Origin: Lathyrus oleraceus
Taxonomy: Eukaryota; Streptophyta; Magnoliopsida; Fabales; Fabaceae
NCBI RefSeq assembly: GCF_024323335.1
Contig: NC_066585.1
Span: 339,637,346-339,701,345 of the forward strand
DNA length: 64,000 nucleotides
Direction: 5' to 3'
Below, in pieces: positions 34,801 to 47,800 of the stretch; the stretch's first letter is position 1, and every line of letters starts with the position of its first letter. Below the pieces are notes generated by a model that had not been told where the DNA came from, did no database searches, and saw only the letters and a program-made list of their open reading frames with translations. Both the position numbers and the translations under genes were made by a program.

Positions 34801-36551
34801 TGGATCTTAAGCTTGCTTGCACTTGGACTCACTCTACTTGCTTGCAGGAAGAGAATGGAAAGGTTTAGAAGCAATGGACTCCTGGAGAATTGATTTCCAA
34901 AACAGTGGAGATTCAAGCTCAAATTCAAATGAATTTGTCAGGTTTATCCTATGAGAGTGAAGGGTTTGAAGAGGGGGATCAAAGCTGGCGCAATGGTGTA
35001 TCAAATTCTGAGCAAATGAAGCTCAATTTATAGATGAATCATGTGATATTTGCACACTCCCTTCCACTTTCCAAAATTGGCAAATGATGATGGAATGGTG
35101 CATGGGCGCGCATAGGCCCATGAAATGATAGCTGAAGGTCCAATTTGAATGATCAGATGTGTTGAAGTTAGCTTAGATTGCAAGGCACATGTGTATTGAT
35201 GCTTGAAGATTGATCCATGCCAAATGATATCAGCCTGTTTAAGCCATGCACATGCAATGCATTTCTAATCCAAAATGAATGAATTTAAGCTCTTTGGAAA
35301 GGTGAGATCAAGAGGAACAAGTTTGATGTTGAACACTTTTTCATTTGGAGCTTGGAACTTGGAGAAATTTGAGGTGGAAGTTTGGAAAAATTTGACATAT
35401 CAAAATTTTTCTAAGTGTCAAGCCATATGTCTCAATATTCCATTTTGCTTAACTTTTTATAGGAGCTTCAAATGAGAAAAGTGTTTTCATCAAAGTTGTA
35501 GCTCTCTCAAAGATCTTAAAAATGGTTACAAATTTCATGTAATTTGGATTTGAAATGATAGAGTTATGCATTTTTGAAGTTTGGAAAAATCACTCGATCA
35601 ATGGTATAGGTCAAAAGTGACCTAGAATGTAGCCTCATATCACATGCTCAAAAAAGTTGAATTAGCTCCAACTCCAAACATAATGGTTTAAGTAGACACA
35701 TAGAATTTGCTCGTGCAACTTGGATATATTTCATCTCATAAAAATTGAGCAAGTTATGGCCTTGGTAAGTTGGCTTTCAAATTAGGGTTTAGACAAAATG
35801 ACCTATAATGTTTCAACATAGAAAATGATTTTACAAGCAAAAATAGCTCTAGGTCTCAACATGAAAGTTCTTTGTAATTTCATTTAGAGTAATTTTTCTC
35901 TTGGAATCATTTTCATATGGTGAAAATTGTAGGAGATAGGGTCTAGGGAGACCCAGTTTTGATCAGATGAATTCATCTGGCCAAGCACCATCAACCAACT
36001 TTCTAATTTACAATTCTCTTGACTTTCTTGGCTCATGGTAGATAATATATACATAAGATGATGAAATTTGAAGTGCCCCTTGAGAAATTTGATCAATTGG
36101 TGAGATAGCTTGTTGGAGAAGTTACTCAAGATACCCAGTCAAACTAGGGTTTCCAAGGCAAATCACCCTCAAACTCTTGAAGAAAACTTGATCAATATAA
36201 CATGTAGGAATCATTGGGATTCATATATGATGTTCATAACCATTCTTGAATCAATCCATGGTTGTACTCTTTGTTCACGAGGGTCTCAAACCCTAGATGT
36301 GATCTTAATGAATCAATGAGATCATGCCCTACCTACAAAAGAGTTAGGCAAAAAATAAAGACATATTTTTGGTATTATGGTTAGTGAAATGATAAAATAC
36401 AAGTATGATATAATCACAAAGTGCTTGGTAATCTCTCCCGAAACAAACCCAATGAAAAAAGGGGTAAGGAGGATGCCAAGGTATGATCCCAATGCTAATG
36501 CTTATGGTGTAATTGCATGAGGGATCTTAGGGTCAAAATTGGGGTCTTACA
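31844..36551 (-). mobile_element. Ogre-like solo LTR (4,708 bp)
   Basis: The left end TGTAGC and the right end GGGGTCTTACA match the ends of the Ogre LTR at 39286-44881. Internal similarity is visible too: GAGTCGCCACCG near 31891, GGGAGCCCTTTT near 32071, and GGGATCTTAGGGTCAAAATTGG near 36521. No internal Ogre sequence is present and the flanks are a near-perfect 5-bp target duplication. It therefore arose by recombination between the two LTRs of a former full element. The orientation is minus, as for the Ogre to the right. It is much diverged from that Ogre's LTR, so it belongs to another subfamily or is considerably older. No gene was seen inside it; several short ORFs (for example 34427-34786) lack any recognised pattern. 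Confidence 0.85.
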
Positions 36552-37390
36552 CCAACTACAAGGGAAAGGTGGGGACTACCCTTGGAGTAATCCAGGTTGA
36601 GTTAACAGTGGGAACTATCAACAGATCAACAATGTTTATGATTGTGGAGACGAATGCCAACTACAACTTATTACTTGGACACGAATGGATACATGGAGTT
36701 GGAGTTGTACCATCCTCCATGCACCAAAGAATCATAATATGGCGCCCCGACGGTATTGTGGAGAACATATAAGCATTCCAAGGCTACTTCAAGACTCATA
36801 TCAATCATGTCGACATGCGTCAGTTCAACAAACATTTGGCCAATATTGCTCCATACAATCCGAACAACTTTGCATTCACTCCAGACGATAATGCCTATTG
36901 TTCTTTATATCTACACCCCTCCAATGGTTTTCAATGGGACCGTGAAGTAGTGGGTGAAGATGATTTTGGGTATATAGGAACGTCAGGAATCAACCCAACT
37001 AGTTAGGGAAGCGAGTTCAGTGATGATGACTGAGTTCGAAGCGCTAAAAAGGATTTCAACTTACATAGCCGAAAACAAACAACAATCGGCCTTGGAGGTT
37101 GAAGTCAAAAATATGGTTGTTGAAGCCAACAAGGAATTTCACTAAAAAGGTTATGGAAAGGACTTTGATCCAGAACCACCCGATAAGGTTCAGGACGAAG
37201 ATCAAGGCCCGAGGCTCGATGCTATCTATGATGAAGAGCCTCTGGGATTCAGAAGGATCCCCTGGAAATAAATATCAAGATGCTGGCGCAAGATCCACTT
37301 GAGGAAATAGACTTAGAAGAAGGGTTGACAAAAAGGCCAACTTACATTAGCGCCAATATCAACCCTCAACTCAAAGTCGAAGTGATCTAG
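36552..37390 (+). pseudogene. Gypsy protease 3' half and protease-RT linker
   Basis: Directly after the solo LTR the frame resumes (36552-36772) with the second protease hallmark, YNLLLGHEWIHG, and a tail IVENI before a stop. The linker (about 36780-37390) is open only in pieces; it includes an aromatic-rich stretch and an in-frame TAG at 37388 just before the reverse transcriptase. Confidence 0.65.
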
Positions 37391-38185
37391 TTGCTGAAAG
37401 AGTTCAAGGACTGTTTCGTGTGGGATTACGATGAGATGCATGGTTTGAGCAGAGATCTGGTCAAATTGAAGTTGCCAATCAGATCTGGGAAAAAGCCCAT
37501 CAAGCAGAATCGAAGGCGATTTGCATCTGCAATTCTCTCAAAGATCAAAGAGGAGGTCGAAAGGCTTCTTCGTTGTAATTTCATTCGTACAGCCAGGTAT
37601 GTCGAATGGCTAACAAATATTGTACTTGTCATTAAGAAAAATGGTACTTTGAGGGTGTGCATATATTTTAGAGATTTAAACACTGCAACCCCAAAAGATG
37701 AATATTCAATGCCTGTGGCGGAGATGCTAGTCGATTCTGCCGCGGGCCATGAGTATCTTAGCATGCTCGATGGGTATTCTGGATATAACCAGATATTCAT
37801 TCCTGAAGAGGATGTCCCAAAAACAACATTTCGATGTCCTAGAGCCTTATGCACCTATGAATGGGTGGTGTTGCCTTTTGACTTAAAGAATGTTGGGGCA
37901 ACATACCAAAGGGCACTGAATTCGATCTTCCATGATTTCATAGAGACTTTCATGCAAATTTACACCGATGATATTATTGTTAAGTCTATTTCAGGGAAGA
38001 GCCATATAGGCCATCTTCGACTATCTTTTGAAAGGATGAGAAAACATGGTCTAAAAATGAACCCTCTTAAATGTGCTTTTTGTGTGCAAGCAAGGGATTT
38101 CTTAGGCTTTGTGGTCCACAAAAAAGGAATCAAAATAAACCAGAATAAGACCAAGGCCATAATGGAGGCGAAAGCTCTATCATGA
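37391..38185 (+). pseudogene. Gypsy reverse transcriptase (264 codons), part of dead pol
   Basis: It contains the RT fingers and palm motifs in order: CFVWDYDEMHGLS at the start, FRDLNTATPKDEYSMP, MLDGYSGYNQI, the primer-grip-like FDLKNVGATYQRA, and the catalytic YTDD box (near 37960). The thumb region KCAFCVQARDFLGF follows. The frame stops at 38183-38185. A few substitutions at normally conserved positions (for example IYFRDLN for VDYRDLN) support decay. Confidence 0.85.
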
Positions 38186-38360
38186 AGAAGGAATTGCAGT
38201 CACTACGGGGCAAGATCAATTTCTTTAGGAGATTCATCTCGAACCTTAATGGAAAAACGTAAGCCTTCTCGCCTTTGCTTCGACTTAACAATTCGAATGG
38301 GGGCAGGCTTAGCAAAAAGGATTTGACAAAATAAAAGAATACCTGAGTCATCCACCAATT

Positions 38361-38648
38361 TTGACACCACCTTGTAGGAATAGGAGTATGAGATTATACA
38401 TATCTGCATCTGACAAGACTTTGGGGAGCATGTTGACTCAGGAGGATCATAATGGCGTCGAAAGAGACATTTACTACCTCAGTAGGGTCTTAAATGATGT
38501 AGAAACTAGGTATACCATAGTTGAAAATTTGTGTTTATGCTTATATTTTTCTTGTACGAAGTTGAAGCATTATATAAAACATGTTGATGTTTATGTTTCG
38601 TCTCACTTCGATGTTAAAAGTGAATGGAAAATATTTGAAAAAAGATAA
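38361..38648 (+). pseudogene. Gypsy RNase H-like fragment
   Basis: It matches the RNase H-like part downstream of RT: LYISASDKTLGSMLTQED, then YYLSRVLNDVETRYTIVE. It is separated from RT by stops and at least one shift (38186-38360), and stops after KIFEKR. No integrase follows; the LTR-like sequence begins within 180 bases, so integrase has been deleted. Confidence 0.75.
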
Positions 38649-38826
38649 TCCAGCGCTCCAAGAGATAAGAATAATAAACGAGTAATTGCATTAAAATAAG
38701 TTGAAGCCAACATGGTAATGTAAAATATTGCCAATTGTATGCATGCGTTTTTGACGCCATGAGATTAGTATGCAGAATAGTTCTTTCGACAGATGATGCC
38801 ATGAAATTAACAGTTTAGTTGATAAG

Positions 38827-39285
38827 TGTTTTTCGACACTTCGACAGATTGATGGTTCGACATTTCGACAAGAGAAGATGTTTGCAGATGAAAAGACGTC
38901 TTTGACAAGTATAGATGATGTTATGGTATTTCAACAAATTCGACAAGTCTGAAGAGACGCATCATTTCGACGTAAAGCATAAATTCAAATTCAAAAGAGT
39001 CATGACGCTTGGCAGAAGACGCGTGGAAGCACCTGGCGAAAGGAAGTTATGCAGAAAGCCAAGTGTCATAGTTTTAGGATTTATTCGTTAGTAACAGTTA
39101 TTTTGTTTGTATATAAATATGATAGTTGTTATCAGAAAAAGTGTGTGAAAACTGGTACAAAATTCCTGCAAAAATACTCAAAGTACCCGTGTGAGAGAAA
39201 AGAGTCTTATCTGGAAAATATACGTGTGAACAAACACCATTTCTTTAAAGTTTTATCTTATAAATTTCAAAGTTCTTTACCAATG
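38827..39285 (+). repeat. 3' LTR-like segment of degenerate gypsy element, truncated by the Ogre insertion
   Basis: It begins TGTTTTTCGAC and is rich in TTCGACA motifs (38835-38985). A TATA box (TATAAATA) lies at 39112-39119, and it shares a loose layout with 27680-28204 (GTACAAAATT followed by a GTGTG and GAGA-rich leader). It stops at 39285 where the Ogre LTR begins. The remaining part should be on the other side of the Ogre. Confidence 0.5.
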
Positions 39286-40296
39286 TGTAGCGGTGTATTC
39301 GTCGCTATATGATTTATTGATTAAATCAAAAGCAAAGTATACAAAGAATCGAGTCGCCACCGCACTTTTATTTATCCAAAGGATTGGCTAAAAAGCGAAC
39401 AAAAGCCTAAGAAGTTTTACACATAGAAAACTAATGAAAAGATCAGAGAATCTGGGTAAGGGGTAAATTACGCAATGGGAAGGTGTTAGGCACCCATCAC
39501 GTCCTAGGGAGCCCTTTTCACACTTGTTGTATAAGAAAAAGTTTATTTGTTTATGACATATTGAGCAAACACGATTTGGGAAGATGAGAAAAGAATGTAC
39601 AATTTTATTATTTTTGTGTTTGAACGGATGAACCCGTTGCCTACGTACCTTTCCATACAAAGGTAAAGGATCAAAACGCCGTAGTTCGGCTAAAAGATTT
39701 CCAAAATATCAGTGGGTTCAATTTTAAAACAAGACCATTAAGGCTTTTCATTACCAATGGGAGAAAACTCAACCTGAATCAACAATCCACCATGCGAGGA
39801 CGGCTTCAACATACTAGTGAGGGGTTAACCCTATAATAAGTATGGAAGGCTTACAATCAACTCACTAAGGATAAGGTAAGATTTACATCAACCACTATGG
39901 TAATTGAAACCTATGGCTAATGTATGAAAGCATATTAACAATGGACAAAGCCACAAAACAATTGAATGGGTGAAGTTAATTGATTATGGGTATTTACAAA
40001 ATATGGTCAGAGTATGATTAGTATTCAATTCAGAAAGAAGTGTTATCAAAAGTGAAGTTTGAAAAGTCAAGGACTTAAGGTCCAGGTTTCTAATTTGAAA
40101 AGAGACGAGAATGTTTGCACAACATGTATTTACAAGTTTTAAAATCAACAAGTGAAAAGGGGTTTTGAAACAAAAGGATGTGGGTGAAGGAGTGTAAAAC
40201 TTCCTAGAAGTTCACCTCTTGAAATCATATAGAAGATGATTCAAGTGTGTCCTTTGGAATGAGGCAACAAAGCAAGTAAGCAAATAAAAGCAAGGT

Positions 40297-40495
40297 GATA
40301 CCGGATGCCATCAATGGACTTATACCAATCTCACAAACAAAGGCGGATACCGGATACCAATAAATGGATTTACACCAATCTCCTAAAACAAAACAATGAT
40401 ACCGGATGCCAATAAATGGACTTACTCCAATCTCACTCAATAAAAGCGGATACCTGATACCAATAAATGGATTTACACCAATCTCCAAAGAATCA
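40297..40495. repeat. Short tandem repeat inside the Ogre LTR
   Basis: Four units of about 50 bp share GATACCGGAT or a one-base variant, GCCAATAAATGGACTTA or a near variant, and CCAATCTC. A second, longer unit (near 40500-40600 and 40620-40715) with GATGTCAGATGCCAATCTAT occurs twice just after. The same array is in the 5' LTR at 60496-60694. Confidence 0.85.
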
Positions 40496-43400
40496 AGACA
40501 TGGATGTCAAATGCCAATCTATCTGGACTTATACCAACCTCCAAAGGATGATCATAGGAGTACAAAGGCCAACAACATGGTCTTACAATTGCATCCTCAC
40601 AAAGCAGACACAAACAAAAAGATGGATGTCAGATGCCAATCTATCTGGGCTTACTCTAATCTCCAAAGAATGATCATAGGAATACAAATGCCAACAACAT
40701 GGACTTATAATTGCATCCTCACATACAACAAACAAATAGAAGCACTAAGCAAAGAGGACATGAGTGGCCAATGAAATGGTCTTACACCCAATCCCTTCCA
40801 AATCATAGGAACAGAGGCCAACAACTGGACTTATAACTGATTCCTCAATGGGCAAACTCAAATAAATCACAAAGATATGAAATGATGATCATGCAATAAT
40901 GAACCATTAATGATGATAAATGCACAGAGGCATGCAAGCAAACATGTACATATGAATCAAGCACTCAATCAAACAAAGTCATTTAGCACACACTATAACC
41001 AAGCAATTAGGCTCAAGCAAAGGTTAGACTTTAAAGTCAACTGGAATGGGGTAAATGGCGCTCTTAACCTTAACATTGAGAGTTAAGGTGAAGCAGATGA
41101 AAGGATATGAGGGGTGTGCCTCATTGCTCTTATCCCTGGTCAGGGAGAGCATTGAATATCAGAAGGTGTGGGAGTTCAGAAAGTTGGAACTCTCTCCACA
41201 AGTTAATGACTCTATAGATCTTGGGTTTTTACTCACTATGCATCAACACATATGGTGTGAGCAAGGTGAGTGACACACAGAATAATAGGAGATGGACTAC
41301 ACATCTCTTCTGTCTACCAATTGCCTTATCAAAAGGACTTTTCCTGCTTGGGGACAAAGATAAACAATCACAAACATTGCCTCTTAAGGAGGACTTCAGA
41401 CAGGTGCCTGGCTAAGTAACAGGCCAGGTCTTCTAGACTACATGAAGAAGAGATATTATACCTCAATGCTAATGCTATCAAGCAAAGCAAAAGCAAGTTC
41501 ACAATGGAACTATAGCAACTAAGGTACCTGAAATCAATCAAATATAATCAGTATACCAATCACAAAGTCAAAACAGACAAGATAAGAACCAACAGTCAAC
41601 ACAATCAATCACATGTGCAAAGCACAAACTCAAATCAAATGAGCTAGAGGCCTACAAAACAAATCAAGTTAGTCCATAACAATCAAATAAACCAAACTCA
41701 ATCAACTTGAATTGAACTCCTTAAAGCAATTGCTTTTTCAACCTGAAAATCAAACTCAAACATGAGAAATAGACCACTAGGACAAGGCCTAGGGTCAAAA
41801 GAGAAGAAATAAACCAAAACAGAACATGAAAGTTGACCAAAATCAAGATTAATCAAATAAGAACAAAGTCCAATTGGTCTCATGTCAAAACTTTGCACCA
41901 AAATCATTTTATAAACAAATCATGTCAAACTATGCAAGTTGGAATCACATTGGAGCAAACAGAATGAACACAAGCATATCAATACCAAAATGGCTCAATA
42001 AATCCCAGGAAAAATCATGTCTAAACAGAACACATTGAATGAGCAACACACCAAAATTCAAGCCAATTGGATAAAGGGAAGCAAGTAAATTAAAATCCCT
42101 AAGTCAAAGCATGCAAAAACAAGCTCATACAAGACCACAAATGGTACATCAAGTTCATGCAAGCATAAAACAGGAACCAAACATGATAAATGAATGAAAT
42201 CAAAGCCATGACAACCTTCAAGATGTCTATAATGCACATGCAAAATTTCAAGTCCATCCAATAAACACCAAGAATTTCACAAGTCATATGATATCATGAC
42301 TCACAAAAGATTCACAATTGGTCAAACAGGGGAGAAATTCTCAAAAAAATTGAAAATGCATTTCAAAATTTTACAAAAAATCACACTCAAACTAGACATC
42401 CAGAAGTATCAACATGCAAAACTTCAAAGCAATTGGCATATGAATGGCATGGCAAATAAAATCAACAAGATAGACAAGAAATGGTGTGATATACATTGTC
42501 ACACCTCCAATGATCAGCTCATATCACACAATCCAGGAAGGCAAAAATCACAAACCATTTACCAAAATGTTCATAAAAGTGTCTAGATTACACATGTATA
42601 ATTTCAGCTCCATAGGATCAAGCATCATGATTTCACAATCAAAATGGCAAAACATAGGCAAAAAGCACACATGAACAAAAGCATTAGACCAAAATAAAAA
42701 CAAACCGTGCACAACTTTTGCTATCATGCTAGTAAAAAACTAGAGGAAAAATGGAGATCAATGCAAAAAATCCCATTCAATTTGGATCAACAATGAATTT
42801 TCTATGATTTTTTGAAGATGTTAATCAAAATGAAATAAAAATTTGAGAAAGAAAATGAAATAATGGAACGAATGGCAATTATGTAAATAGGCCGAACATT
42901 TGAATTCTGGCGCCATACACAAAACGCTGCGTTTCATTAAAAGGAAACGCAGCCCAATCTCAACGCGCCAAGTGGACCAGTCCATGGGCAGAAACACCAA
43001 AATTCATGCATACACGCGGGGAATGGATAAAAAGCTGCCTGGAAACAGAAACCCTAAACAACTCATCGTGTTCTTGGTGTTCATCAAGATCAAGAACAAA
43101 TCGTCACCAAAATTCATGAAACGCATATCAATGGAATCCTCTCACTTCATACATCACATATCCAGCATTCATTTCAATTAATTCAAGCTAAAACAAACGG
43201 ATCGAGCCAAAACAAGTTTCACATGCCTAGGTTCAAATCAACATAACTAATCCAATATTGCATGAAATCAATGGATTCAAAGCTCAACGTGACCTACATG
43301 CCAAGATCTATACGATGCATATCATTATTTCAAGAATTGGAAGACTCGAATTCTAACCTCTATGAAGATGCAGAGTTGAAATCGTTGGATTCAAAGCCTG

Positions 43401-43732
43401 GCAATGCAAAACAGATGTCCTACAATGATGAGGAAGATGAATGGATGCTGCAGAATAGCTCAACAATGCTCAATTCTTCTTGAAATTCCAACTGCCATGT
43501 GAATGCTCAAAGTTCTACAGCCACGATCTAGCTTGGATTCTGCACAATCTTGCTTCAACAGATCTTCACAATGCCTGCAGATGATGATTAGAACAAGAAG
43601 CAAGCAAGAGAAATCAAGAAATTCGATGGAAAGAGTTGAAAAAGTTTGAGAGAATTTGGGAGAAATTGAGATGAAAGAGTTTTTGGATCTGAAATTGTGA
43701 AGTGTTGATGCAGAATTCTGTTATGATTAACA

Positions 43733-43739
43733 CTTTATA
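43733..43739 (-). promoter_or_regulatory. TATA box of the Ogre 3' LTR
   Basis: The minus strand reads GTATAAAGTG. The identical box occurs in the 5' LTR at 63931-63937, where it would drive the genomic transcript. Confidence 0.5.
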
Positions 43740-44881
43740 CTTCCTGTTAATCCAGTTTGTTAAACATGATTAGCAAAATGTAAATGGATTAAGTGAAATA
43801 AGCATGTTATGCCAAAATGTCAAAACCACCCTTATGATCATGTGCCAATGGAACAATGCAAAATTCAATTGCAGCAAGTCCAAAATTCTGTTTTAAGGCC
43901 ATTGCAATTGGTTTGGAGTGAAAATTGTGCATACTTTTCAAAATCACTTTTTCCCACCAAAATTCAAAATGAATTCACTTGAAAAATGCACTTTTTGTAT
44001 GATGATTTTTGATGAAATGTAATGAATGATTTGAATAGAGGGGATCAAAAGAAATTTTCTCAAAAAAGAATCACATGAATTGGCCTTTTGGTTCAAAAGT
44101 TATGCCTCCTTGAAGTTCAAAAATTCTTGACAATGATTTGATCATAACTTGCCAACCACAAATGAGAAATGGATGTTCTTGGACTTTTTGGAAAGGTAAG
44201 AGCAAGATCTTAAACTTTCATGTTGGACAAAATTTGATTTGAAGCTTTCTTGGACATGTAAATTTGAGGAGAAGACCTTTCCATTTTTGGCAGTTGGAAA
44301 TTACAGGTCACTTGCTATTTTTGGAAACTTTTTGTCTGACCTCCAATTCTTCAATGTGGATGTTTGACAGATTATATGAGGCTTGTATGGACATGAATAA
44401 GGTCTCTCAAACCATTTCCCACCATCAAATCCCTGATTAAATGCACTGTTGACCACAATTGACTTTGCTAGGGTTTTGGTTGACTGAGCCATGTTCTGAT
44501 GAATTTCAAGCCTCTACCACTTGAGATCTTGATTCAAAATGATGTCACAACTCATATGAATCTCTTATGAATGATCAATGGTGCCCAAATTCTTCAGAAT
44601 GGCCACCATTTATGGCTCAATGACTGCCTTTGACTGGTTTGACCTAATGTTGCTCCATCTGCAAGTAACAAGGTTAGATGACAATATTTTTGTACTTTCA
44701 GTTAGTAAACAAATGAAAAGCAATGATATACAAATGCTACACATGTTTGGTGATCAAGAACCACTCTCAAAAGGCAACCCACCCACAGGGAAGGAGGCAA
44801 GGTGCACAATGATCCTTGAGGCAATGATATGATATGATATGATGCCATGAGGGATCTTAGGGACAAAATTGGGGTCTTACA

Positions 44882-47800
44882 GATGCCCCTATTTAAGGTC
44901 ATTCTAGCCGGAGAAGTGAAGTTTAGAAATCTTCATCTCGACGCGGTAGAATGGGCTTAAATAACAGTAATGAGACAAATTTTGGTCCCTAAGAGACCTC
45001 ATGATGCAAATGTATGCATGTAAAAGACATAAACTCTGTGGGGATATGGTTCACACAGAAGAAAAGACGATCCATCGGAGTAGTACACTCTCTAGGCACA
45101 GAGACTCAAACAGGACTCTTATGGGGATAAAAGGAAAATAAATGCATGAGCAGGACACGACTCTGAATTAGGGGAAAAAACTGACCCTGCGTGGACAAAA
45201 CACGACTGGATTGGAGACCTCACTGGGGAGTGAAGGACTTAAACTAGGGAAAAGAAGATTTCCAAAGGAAAACACATCCGTTGGAAAGACACAAGCTGAC
45301 TCAAACTATCCACAAAGGATACTTCGGATAAAGATCCGGACTCGGACCAGGAAAGAAAATTCACAAAGAACCTCCTTGCCGGGGGAAATTGCATATATTG
45401 GGGAAAACACCAATACAGCAAAGGGTAAAAATCACCACGGGAAACTCCACTGGAGAAGTGTCTAACAAAGAGACTCTCACGGGGAAAAAGCAACAAGGCA
45501 ATGAGGTGTTACCGGTATAAGGGTAACAAACTCAGGAAGAATGAATATCTAAGACCGGTATAAGGGTGAGAGATATCAATCAACCAAACATCTGAGAAAG
45601 ACCTGAAAAAGGTACATCAACTCAGGAACATCTGACTCCACAGGGGACCAAGGTCATAATAGGGAGCAGAAAGGAAGGAACACCAGGGATACCGAGGTAT
45701 ATAATAGGTGACCAACCAAAGCGTGAATTGGTATATATGCCAAGACACTCATCATCCGAAAGGAGGGCTTGAAAAAGCAAATCGACTTACAGGATGGACA
45801 TTCGAATCCGCAACGGGAAAACGAATCTTACTCAATTGGGGACACAAACCCGAAGAGTGCATGAGATATAATATCCATTACCGTCAGAACGTGGATAGAA
45901 TACTCGCATGAGATATATTATCTATTACCGTCAGAACGTAGATAATACACTCGAAAGGTAAGAAACACCAAGGATACCGGTTATTGGGTATATAATAGGT
46001 GATCTACCGAAAACGTGGATTGGTATATATGCCAAAACACTCATCATCCGAAACACAAACTGGTTAAAGGATGGATATTCAATTCTACAAAGAATACGAA
46101 TCTTACTCTACTGGGGATAATCAACAAGGGTTCCAACCAAAGAGCGCATGAGACATATTATTCATTACCGGCAGACCGTGAATAATACACTCGAAAGGAA
46201 AAGACACCAGAGATACCGAAGTATATAATAGGTGACTAACCAAAAAGAGAGATAATCGATACCAAGCATCCGGGTAAACGAAAGACAACTCAAAGGGATA
46301 AATTGCAAGCATCCGGCAATTATCCGAAACAACAAATATTCGATTCCGCAAAAGGAAAATAACGAATCTTACTCGACCAGGGAAACACAAAAGGTTTCAA
46401 CTGAAGAGTGCATGAGATATATTATCCATTACCGTCCGAACGTGGATAACATACTCGCATGGAAGATTATCCACAACCGGTTACTGGGTTAACAAAGGAT
46501 AAATCGACCGAAAAGAGAGGCATCGGGATACAAAAACTAGGTATATAATGATGACCAATCAAAAGGAGCAACAACATTACCAACAAAAGGGTAAATGAAA
46601 GAAGACCCGCTGGGGATGAATTGCAAGCATCCGACAATCACCCACAGGACTAGCTGGGGATACATTGATAAACAATCAATGATCCGGGGAACAAATCACT
46701 AGCAAACGGTGAAAGGACCCACTGGCGACTTCAAAAGGGATAACATTGCGAGCATACGGCAATGATCCAGAAGACAACTTGCTGGGGATACAATTGCTAG
46801 CAACCGGCAATTATCACCAAGCAAAGAGAGGAATATCAACATCAAATATTGAATGAAGATAACCACAAAGAGTAACCATCATCGGTTAGGATGAACAACA
46901 AGGTTAACTCTGCAAAGGGAGAAATTAGGGTTTACAACTACCGAATACGGGGTAGAATACCAAAACTCTGGCTGAGGAAACAAGAGGTTTAACACTACCG
47001 ACTACTGGGTAGACAACCAAAGACTCAGCTGGGATAAGATTGCTAGCATCTGGTAATTATCCACTTGTACCATAAGGCACAAACTCCACTGGGGAGAAAA
47101 ACACAACATGGGATTTATAACTACCAAATACGGGGTAGAAGACCACAGACTCTACTGGGGATAAGGTGAATGAAGCCAAATACTGAGCGATTATTCAACT
47201 TATTCCACAGGGAGACACAAGTTCCGTTGGGGATAAAACCACAACAGCACAAAATCCACCATCAACCAGAACGAACCGCAAAGGTTACCTTTGCTAGGGG
47301 AAAAGAGATAGGACTTACGACTACCGAATACGGGGTAGTGGCCAAATCAACTCTGATGAGGATAAACAGAATTAGGGTTTACATCTACCGAATACTGGGC
47401 AGAAAACCAACAACTCCACGTGGGGAATGAAAGAATCACAAATCCGCACGGGAACAAAATAGGGTTTATAACAAACCACAAACTCTGCTGGAGAGCAGGA
47501 AAACTAGGATTTACAACTACCGAATATTGGGTAGAAAACCAAAACACTCTTGCTGAGGAATAAAAAGGTATATAACCACCAATTCCACCAAGAAGAGGGA
47601 ACATAGGACTTACAACTACCGGTTATTGGGTAGAGGCCCAAAAAGATTCCGCTGGGGATAAATGAATTGTTGCCGGTTACTGGGCAATTATTCATCTATT
47701 CCACAGGGAAGCACAAGAAACAGTTGACAAATAGCCAATTCGGGATCAATCCGAAAAGACAGACTGAATCAAGACACGTCCTAATGAGGATATAACTCAA

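Larger units (their letters stand above)
27680..39285 (+). mobile_element. Degenerate Ty3/gypsy element, interrupted by a solo LTR and truncated by the Ogre insertion
   Basis: The order on the plus strand is LTR (27680-28204), PBS (28208), broken gag (28317-31258), protease (31340-31843, continuing 36552-36772), reverse transcriptase (37391-38185), part of RNase H (38361-38648), then an LTR-like segment (38827-39285). The integrase is missing. Stops and frameshifts occur throughout, so it is dead. An Ogre-like solo LTR of 4.7 kb splits the protease, and the right LTR is itself interrupted at 39285 by the full Ogre; the remainder should lie beyond the window. The domain order and a PBS of TGGCACGCCC type indicate a gypsy element, perhaps Cyclops-like or Tat/Athila-related, not resolved. 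Confidence 0.75.
39286..44881 (-). repeat. 3' LTR of the Ogre element
   Basis: Its minus-strand ends are TGTAAGACCCC (44881) and CGCTACA (39286). It matches 59475-64000 almost base for base. It contains a TATAAAG box (43733-43739) about 1.15 kb from the 5' end, so U3 is about 1.2 kb and R/U5 about 4.4 kb. Short tandem blocks occur at 40297-40495. Small open frames that recur in both LTRs (for example 40406-40774) have no protein-like features. Confidence 0.95.

Noticed and set aside
38649..38826. Gypsy integrase between RNase H and the 3' LTR-like segment
   Set aside because: Only about 180 bases are present and no zinc finger or DDE motif is visible; the domain is deleted.
40406..40774. A 122-codon frame perfectly repeated at 60605-60973, which looks like a conserved gene pair
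   Set aside because: Both copies are in the two young LTRs of the same Ogre. Identity reflects recent transposition, and the frame lies on a tandem repeat, antisense to the element.
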